Shown piece by piece: positions 56,901 through 64,000 of a stretch of 64,000 nt of DNA. Position 1 is the stretch's first letter. Every line of letters starts with the position of its first letter. A model generated the notes under the pieces. It saw only the letters and a list, made by a program, of their open reading frames with translations. It ran no database searches and was not told the DNA's origin. A program made the translations under genes and the position numbers. Origin of the DNA: Drosophila pseudoobscura (taxonomy: Eukaryota > Arthropoda > Insecta > Diptera > Drosophilidae); contig NC_046680.1 of the NCBI RefSeq assembly GCF_009870125.1, forward strand, positions 15,767,501-15,831,500, given 5' to 3'.

Positions 56901-59900
56901 CCCAGAGTTAGAGCCAACAAGGCAGAAAGCTCGGCACTACGTTTTGGGCAAGGTCAGGTAAGAGACGATGGAGATACAGATACTCGTACTCGTACTCGTA
57001 CTCGTACTTGTACTCGTATGGAAAACAATTTACAGAAAATGGTTGTACGCCCAAAAAGATACATTGTATCTGCTGGCAGTTGTGTATCTTTGGCAGCTGT
57101 ACGAGTACATGCCAGTGGGTATGGGTAGCAATGTGATGGAGATTATTTGTGTGTAGGTCAAGCAGCAGCCACTTCCATTTGAAAAGGGCGCATTCAAATG
57201 CGTAAGTTGATGTACTCGTATATGTACGTGGCTCTGGAGTGGGCCAGTTTCCAGTTGTTGTTTAGATTCGGATTCGGATTCAGATTCAGATTCAGATCCA
57301 GATTTAGACACAAAAAAGGGAACTTGGCCGAGAGCAAACTGAGACTTGCTCGTGCAGAGATTGTCAAGCGTTTGAGGCTGTGTTTTTTTGTCGAGTGGCA
57401 ACTGGGCATAATAAATTCTGTGGCTGCCACGCGATGCGGACGCGTGTTGCATGCTGGATGGATGCTGGATGCTGGATGCTGGATCCTCCGCTCACTCATC
57501 ATAATTACGCCTGGCTGGCTACAGAAGGCAAAAAACGGGACGGGAAGAGGGCTCTACAGTGCAGTGCAGTGCAGTGCAGTGGGCGGACGATGAAGAGACA
57601 CTCGAAAAAAGTTGTTGTTAAAAATTACACAACTCTGGCCCACACGGACACACACCGGCGCACACATTCACAGTGGGAATTGGAATGCCACTCGACGCAC
57701 AAACAGAAACAAACAGAAACATTCATTCCACAAGTGCAGTTCGTAATACTCTTCTTCCCCGGCGGCGGACAGGCCGGGTTACCAAAAACTTTCCCGCAGA
57801 CCTACAATACTCATCAGAATCGAGGAGGAATTGGTTTCCGATTGCAAAGGTTCCGGATAGTTCCGGACAGTTAACGATTGTCCATCATTCCATATATTTC
57901 GTCTCCTTCGATCTGTCCGATCTTATCCTTTCTTCCTGTATCCTGTACTTCTGTTGGCCAGAATTTCTTTCAGTTTCAGTCCCATACTTAGAACACCTAA
58001 TTTGCCTTTATAGGGCATACGACGTTCGACTCTTCTGGTGAAATTTATTCCGTCTGGCATATATTTTTTTTTGTGTTTTGTAAAGCTGAAAAAATTGGGT
58101 CAACTATCAAAGTCAGAATGGCAAGGGTTAAGTGCTTGTCCCTCTGTCTCTTTTGCTGCCCCATCTCTGCCCTCGCACCTTTCTCCGCTGCCGCCGGACC
58201 ACAGCCCCTCCCACCTTCTGGACCCGGGTCTTGGCTTCGGACAGTGCGCCACATTTCCCGTTGGCCAATTTTCCTAATAGGTCAAGCGAATGTGTCATCA
58301 TGTTGTTGCTCTTGTTAGTGTTGCTGTTGTTGCTGTCGTTGTCGTTGTCATTTGTCTGTTTGCTCAGCAAAAGAACGACCAAATAAATAAATTGTACAAC
58401 AAACAAGAATCGAGGAAACTTTAGAGGCACAGAACTTGGCATTTGTTGTTGCTACTGCCACTGCCATTGCTGATGTTGCTGTTGCTGTTGCTGTTGCTGA
58501 GCTGTTGCATGCAGCACAACTGTCGAGCTAACGGCAACCGGTGCTGCTTAGCTGGCCAAGCAGTCAGTGGAGAAGCCGGTCGAACATGCCTTCTAAAAGC
58601 AGCCATTTTGCCACTTGGATTACCAAGAAGCAAGGGAATTATTGGAATGTATAGAGCAGAGAAAAACCAAGTAAAATGGCTCAAAGTGGCACCTTTTCTG
58701 TACAATTTGCAATTTAATTAACCGATTTGCCGTTTGCGGCCAATGCGGCTACCCATCTTTATCTTTATCTTTGTCTTTGGGTATGTCTCTCTTTTTGCCT
58801 GAACAACTTTGAATTCCAATTTGAATGGGAAACGCCAGGGGGTGGAGGGGGGGCCATGATATTGGAGATTGTAGATTGTAGATTGGGAAACACACAAAAT
58901 TGAACCCAGATGACATCCAGTTGCATAGCAAAGAGCTTTCGGCCACCACAGCACGAAACAACTGAAATAAAATGAAAAACTTGACTTGGGGGAAACAGAA
59001 CCTCTACACATGGCTGGCTGCTGGCAACATATGTTAATTCTATTTGATATTCAAAACAACAACAACAAAAACATCTACATATAACTACACGAAGCTGGAA
59101 ACCAGTTTGCATACGTGAGTATATAAACGAGTCATATGTAAAAACATATGTACATACATATGTATATATGAATGTTTATAGAGGTTTAAATAAAGCTTCT
59201 TGTCGCTGGGTGGGGGTTTATTGTGCTTGCCAAAAAATCTAGTGTATCTCAAGCGTAAACACCATCTAGCAGATCAAGATTCCGATTCGAATGCTGCCCA
59301 CTTTCTCGCCAGTTTCCGTTTTAGGGTCTCTGCTCTCTGGGAGGCAGAGAGGAGAGTTCAACTGTCCCAGGGTTAACGTTGCAACAGTGCAGATCTGTAG
59401 ATCTGTAGATCTGTGGATCTGTGGATCTGTAGATCCGAGCTTTGTAGTGCTGTGTAGCTCGCCATTCTGTGTCTTTGTTCTTCCATCCCATAACTGTATT
59501 TCAATGACAATGAGGTCGCGCTCGAGCTTGTCTCGCGGTTCGAGTTGCGTTTTCTGTTTTTCTGTTTTTCTGTTTTTCAGTTTTTCTGTTTCAAGTTTCA
59601 CAAACTAAATTTATTTTCTTTTATCCGTATTACTCGTATTTGTATTCGTTGTTTTTTCTTGATGTCATGCCGCAATGCTTCCGCGTGTTTTGTTCCCTAT
59701 TTCTCTCTCTGTCTCATCGCGGCCTAGGGGCAGCCATGCTTCACGGCCCAATCGAACACTGGAAGATTGCAGGCTTATCAGACGGACGGCTAGGGCTGGA
59801 GGCGCTCTGCCAAATGCCAAGCCAAGCCAACAACAGATTGAGCCAAAACAATACACAAAACCATGTGCACGGCTCGGTCAATTGCGGTTAAGATCGAGAT

Positions 59901-60500
59901 CGAGTGGGACCAGGCCCAGGCCCAGGCGGCAACCGGTTTGCGAGACAGAAACGGCAAAAAATAATGGGCGACAAAATTAAAAACCAAACAACAAATGACA
60001 GTGGTTCGCAACGCATTAGAAGGGAGACGGCCTACGGTGGAAGGGAAAAACTCATCGCTGAAATAAAAGTCTCCCAAAGGCGTCTATGTGCGGGGACTTT
60101 CCCGATTCGACACCTCAAAAAATAAGGGCTCTTCAGAGAGAAGCCTCAATGGCCAATTTGAGCTGCAGAAATGTTGTGTTCGTGCTGCTTTGCTTCCTTT
60201 TGCCAGTAATTTCTTCGCAAATTTGCACACAATGAAGAAGGTGGGGAAAAAGAAAGATGAAGCGATGAAGAGATATGTATGTGTACATAGAGGTAGATAG
60301 AGACCCGATTAAAATTAAAGCCGTTTCCCCAGACACGCTTCCAACTAACCAAAGGAGACCGCGGCGCTCTGGACGATGGCAGCGCTGGCGGCCAGCAGCG
60401 TGATCAACGCCCACGCGCTGTAAATGTGCAGAATCCGATGGCTGCCTGCGCCGGCGCCACAGCTGGCGCAGACGGACGACGCAGCAGCAGCAGACGCCAT
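51000..60500 (-). CDS. Single-pass receptor-like protein: CUB-like ectodomain, LDLa repeat, TM helix, PPxY tail
   Basis: Minus-strand exons: 60500-60350, 54749-54358, 52364-52144, 52068-51506 and 51358-51000. Phases match and the product is 561 residues. A signal peptide occupies residues 1 to about 47 (hydrophobic WALITLLAASAAIV). Residues about 52-240 form a cysteine-bearing CUB-like domain (YGFIVRLILPKL; FHGRVRIVWEHGL) split by a Ser/Thr/Pro-rich insert. An LDL-receptor class A repeat follows at about 243-289, with six Cys and the calcium motif CDGIRHC ... DSDEDYEMC. After a Ser/Thr/Gly stalk comes a membrane helix (about 420-441, GYLMLGMLLCGGALLICGLW). The cytoplasmic tail holds PPNY (478-481) and PPAY (487-490), PPxY motifs known to bind WW domains of Nedd4-type ligases, then Ala/Thr- and Gln-rich low complexity. 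Ligand and pathway are unknown. The ATG context (AAAAACATGG) is good. The first donor is GTTAGT. Confidence 0.83.
52365..54357 (-). other. Intron of the receptor-like gene
   Basis: Non-coding; includes TGGCTTTC repeats at about 52914-52940 and GGTGCT repeats at about 53437-53458. No gene supported. Confidence 0.5.
54911..54934 (+). repeat. (TGGAA)n tandem repeat
   Basis: About five TGGAA units. Confidence 0.85.
56981..57019 (+). repeat. (CTCGTA)n microsatellite, second locus
   Basis: Five to six CTCGTA units with one CTTGTA variant; same motif as 32218-32264. Confidence 0.9.
57556..57580 (+). repeat. (CAGTG)n tandem repeat
   Basis: Five CAGTG units. Confidence 0.85.
59391..59436 (+). repeat. 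(GATCTGTA/G)n octamer tandem repeat
   Basis: Five to six copies of the eight-base unit GATCTGTA or GATCTGTG. Confidence 0.9.
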
Positions 60501-63500
60501 GTTTTTCGCAGCGATAGTGTGGGATGGGACGCGGCTATTACGGTTAGGTTTCGTATAAAAACGCCTTAAAGTGCCGTTGATCGTCGTTTGGTTTTGGCTC
60601 TGGTATTGGATTTCACTCGGGGCCACAGAAACACAGTTGCGATTTAATCACTGGGGGTCTAGTTGCATAATAGCTACTGGAAAAACATTCACGAGTATTC
60701 ACTGGCTATTTTAGTGGACTGGGGGTGTGGTTCGTTCACTCGCGCGCACTTTTTGAATCTGAGCCAGGCTCTCTGCGCCACCCTCGACAACGACACGACT
60801 GGGGGCCGAAAACTGATACGCTGCTGGGTGCACTTGAACTTGCTGCGTCGAATGATGGAACCGTTGTGAGCGCAGCGCAGCTTGGCGCAGACGCGACTAC
60901 CTCGCCGAAACGACGACGATCAACGCAAGGTACATGAAAAGTAGGTGACCGTTTTGTTTGCCTTTCTCTCTCTTCGAATGAATACAGTCTGTTAAGAACA
61001 GGCTGCATGTATCTACAGGCAAATAGAATAGGGAACATTAAATTACAATTGAAACATAAGAATGCAGTGCAGTGTATCGAACTATCGAACGCGCATATTA
61101 ATTCGAATTGGTCACTGTTAGGAGAGCGCGTCCAGAATGCCTCACCTTATGCAAACACACCTTGACGCCAACGAGGGAGCAACACGATCGATCTGATCTG
61201 GTCTCTGCTCTCACGAAATCGAAACTTAAAGCTCTTTGACTTGGCATGGGCGTGCTCTTAAATTACTTATTCCTAACAACAAAAAAAGTTCGTAACAACT
61301 GTAACGCCGCAAATAATCCAATGAAGCAGACGGAGGTAGGCAGAGACAGAGACAGCGACAATCAGACAGACAGGGCAGGCACGAGCCAAGCCAAGGAAGC
61401 TGCTAAGCAAAAGAGAAATCGAAATCTTGAGCACGAAAATAGTGTTCTCCCCCGCCACCAGCCACCAGCCACCAGCCACCCGCCCCCACCCAGCAACTTC
61501 AAGCATCAGCAATCAGTGCAACAACAACTATGACTCATGGAGCTTACGGGCGTCAAACGGATTTTTGCATTCTGTTTTGTTTCTGTATTTTTCCTGCGTG
61601 CGTTCTTTGCTGTTTTTGGGGTCTTGTCTGGGGTCTGTAACCCAATTTTGAAACGAGTCAAGTCGAGAGTCGACGACGGGGTGACGAGCGGCAGCAAAGT
61701 AAGGAAAAAGAACGCAGCCATGTCGCCTGCATGGGGATGTGGGAAGACAGAATACAAAAATTACGGCAAAAGACGTTCGTTCATTCGTTCGGCAAAAAAA
61801 AAATCGAAAACGGTTCAAACAACATATGTCAGACGGGATGAGAGCACGAAACACATCTGCATACAAGAGCGATGCCTGCAATATGTATACCCGTTGTGTG
61901 TGTGCGTGCGGCAGAGCAAATTGGAGTTTACCTTAAGCTTAAGCCCAGCGAGGCGACAGGGATTCGCTCCCAAGGCTAACGGAATCAGAAAGTAGGTTAA
62001 AGCGAAGTTGATCCCCATAAATTTCGCAACCCATCCATCCATCCATCCATACAAAAGGTACATCGGATCCTTTGCTTTGTCCTGACGAGGTACACGGGAA
62101 TAAAACAACTAGTACAAACTGCACCTTCTATGGGCGGTACGGGTGGGCCTTGTCGGATCGGTCTGGAATGTATCTCAGTCTTCATTGACTTCACTTCAAG
62201 ACGTGTTCCTAAAAATTGAAGATACCACAACAACTCCACATTTACTTAGACTTACTATATGTATATATTTATTTAAGTACATAAAAAGTACATACATACA
62301 TACATATGTGCATATGAAGAGTGAAATAGTAGATTTTACAACTTTGTCAATTTGCAGTTGCAGAGTCTTCAAGTTTTTGTTTGTCTGGCAACAAAATATT
62401 GAAAACTCTTGAGCATTGCATAAGGTAAACACGGGAAAGCAAACAAACCGTTTGGCCAGCAGAGACCGGATCGGGCCAGATCGGGCCAGCAGCAATATCT
62501 CTGTTACGGCTCACCTCATGGCAACAACAGCAGAAGCGGCAGCAGCAAAGCGACTGCAGCCGGTATGGCCAGCATGAAAAACCTGGCTTCATTTTTCCAT
62601 TTTATGCATTGCTGTTTTTGTGTCGTTGCGCTGCATTTGGCCGCTTGCCAGTCTACACAAGTGGCTGCAGTTGCCCCGTTGTTGCAGCCTCGTGTAGATT
62701 GTGGAGCTAAAAATAAACCACATGTAATTATAGGCGCTGCAACCGCTGACGCCGACTGCGACTTGTTGCACTTACAGCCATGCCCATAAAGCCGAACTGG
62801 CTGTGAGAGACTCTCTGTCTTTAAGAGAGTGACTTGCTGGCAGAGCGACTCTTTCTGTATGCCTGCTCTTCGACAGCTTCTGGTCACGTCGTCCAGCTCC
62901 ATGGGAGCCGCCCGCTCTGCGATAGCACGGTCACGTATGCGTGTGATTTGTGGGGCTTGGATGAAATCTTGTCCTGCTATCAAGTCCCTCACATAGACAC
63001 GTTTGGCGTCTTGTTGGGCCCACTCAGAGGTGCCCACCAGTGGCTAACCTTGGCCCAAATGCTCTTGAAGCTGGTATAAAACACCGAAAACCTGGGAGTG
63101 GCAGACAGCCGATATAGAAGGTATTTATTTATCCTGTTCGAACGATTCCAGTGCAATGTCGGTTCTTTTCGCCAGTGCATAAACTCATGGATACATGTTC
63201 AATAATACATTTTTTAAATAATTTTAATTTAAAATTTTTTAATACAAGATTGCATTGTTCAGCAACATCTTCGCAGCATGTCTCGCGCAGCATGTATCAA
63301 TTTACGTTTTCCGCAACACATGGAGTGTTGTCAACCTCATCTCTGTAGGCGCGAAGCTCAAATGCTAATAATAAATGTCTAGTAATGTCCAAGTTGTTCG
63401 TTGTTGTTGCGGGTCTCCTCCGGAATACAACGCATTTATACTAAATTAAAACCATTTATTAAAAGAATTTTCAACCGCTTAGATATTTGTGGTTTGCAAC

Positions 63501-64000
63501 TCGACTAAGTTAATAATTCAACGCACTTTGCAACACTACCCGTTGATGTCCAACTCGTAACGTATCACGTCACGTAACAAACCACTTTGAACTGATGTCG
63601 TTATCGATAATACCGCGCTTTTCAAATGAATATTGTACCTCTTACATTTTGTATTTACTGTAGACATCTATTGTATAGACACATCTAACATTACGCTTAT
63701 TAGCGTGATTTGAGTATGATTGTTAATTTTTATATAAAATTACACTCACAGCGTGCGTGCGTTGCTCTCTCGTTCTCTCTACAGACCTGCTTCGTTCGGT
63801 CCATTTTCCGGATTCTAACCGACCGAACGAAGAGAGTACCTAATACCATCGAATCGATTCTGTTGCCCCTTCATGCAGGGCACTAGTAGGTAGATATATA
63901 AATGTCTCGTATTTGCATGCGTTCTCTTACAGAAATCGGCAACAAAAATCGCCAAATACTGCATCTGACACGACTACGTTTTTCTTATTTATTTTGATTG
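60501..64000. other. Upstream/intergenic region
   Basis: Contains the 5' leader and promoter of the receptor-like gene (right of 60500, no clear TATA found) and then about 3 kb without a supportable gene. Simple features are a (CATC)n at 62031-62050, CT-rich tracts, and a DRE palindrome at 63602. Short frames at 61.5-63 kb look like chance. Confidence 0.4.
63602..63609. promoter_or_regulatory. DRE-like palindrome (TATCGATA)
   Basis: A perfect eight-base DRE core, the binding site of DREF found at many fly housekeeping promoters. It could mark the promoter of a gene beyond the right edge. A single short motif is weak evidence. Confidence 0.3.

Larger units (their letters stand above)
54750..60349 (-). 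other. Large first intron of the receptor-like gene
   Basis: About 5.6 kb of intron with TGGAA, CTCGTA, CAGTG, TGGATGC and GATCTGTA simple repeats. I see no supportable gene on either strand. Confidence 0.5.

Noticed and set aside
62516..63037. 173-codon minus-strand frame
   Set aside because: Composition is irregular and ends in a leucine run from a CTG-type repeat; no domain, start context or splice support.

Overview
The window looks like fly nuclear DNA, most likely Drosophila. It has short GT-AG introns (about 50-110 bp) beside one intron of nearly 24 kb. It also has CAG/CAA-coded glutamine runs, many simple repeats, a TATA+Inr core promoter, and gene content typical of Diptera. The abundant hexanucleotide arrays (CTCGTA, CCCATA, GCCGTA) hint at the obscura group, but that is a weak inference. 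No bacterial, viral, CRISPR or recognisable transposon content was seen.

Region 1-47.4 kb (+ strand) is one large gene encoding a Stac-like adaptor: a C1 zinc-binding domain followed by two SH3 domains. Three coiled-coil exons at the left edge (1-525) belong to a longer isoform that starts outside the window. A TATA/Inr promoter at about 1.35 kb and an alternative first coding exon (2696-2803) start a shorter form. Both join, in phase 0, to the common exon at 26734 across a huge intron. The C1 domain is split over 30225-30624. Next come cassette exons whose two ends are all phase 1 (31608, 32771 with poly-Q, 35064, 38883). Among them lie two apparent alternative last exons (35805-35932 and 37608-37741) that would give proteins without SH3 domains. 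The SH3 pair spans 40204-41557 and ends at TGA. That TGA is followed by C and by 809 further sense codons in the same frame, to 43987. This is a strong stop-codon readthrough candidate and the most striking feature of the window. A 3'UTR of about 3.4 kb ends near 47.4 kb.

Nested on the - strand in the first large intron (3393-4158) is a complete three-exon gene for a small four-pass membrane protein.

Region 48.4-50.45 kb (+) is a complete eight-exon prolyl 4-hydroxylase alpha-subunit-like gene with intact iron and 2-oxoglutarate ligands. It is flanked by two copies of an ~85 bp direct repeat, which suggests local duplication or transposition.

Region 51.0-60.5 kb (- strand) is a five-exon gene for a single-pass receptor-like protein: signal peptide, CUB-like ectodomain, LDL-receptor class A repeat, membrane helix, and cytoplasmic PPxY motifs. 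It converges on the prolyl hydroxylase gene.

Region 60.6-64.0 kb is upstream/intergenic DNA with no supported gene. A DRE palindrome near 63.6 kb may mark the promoter of a gene outside the window. All exon boundaries come from reading frame, phase and splice-site sequence only; no transcript data were available.
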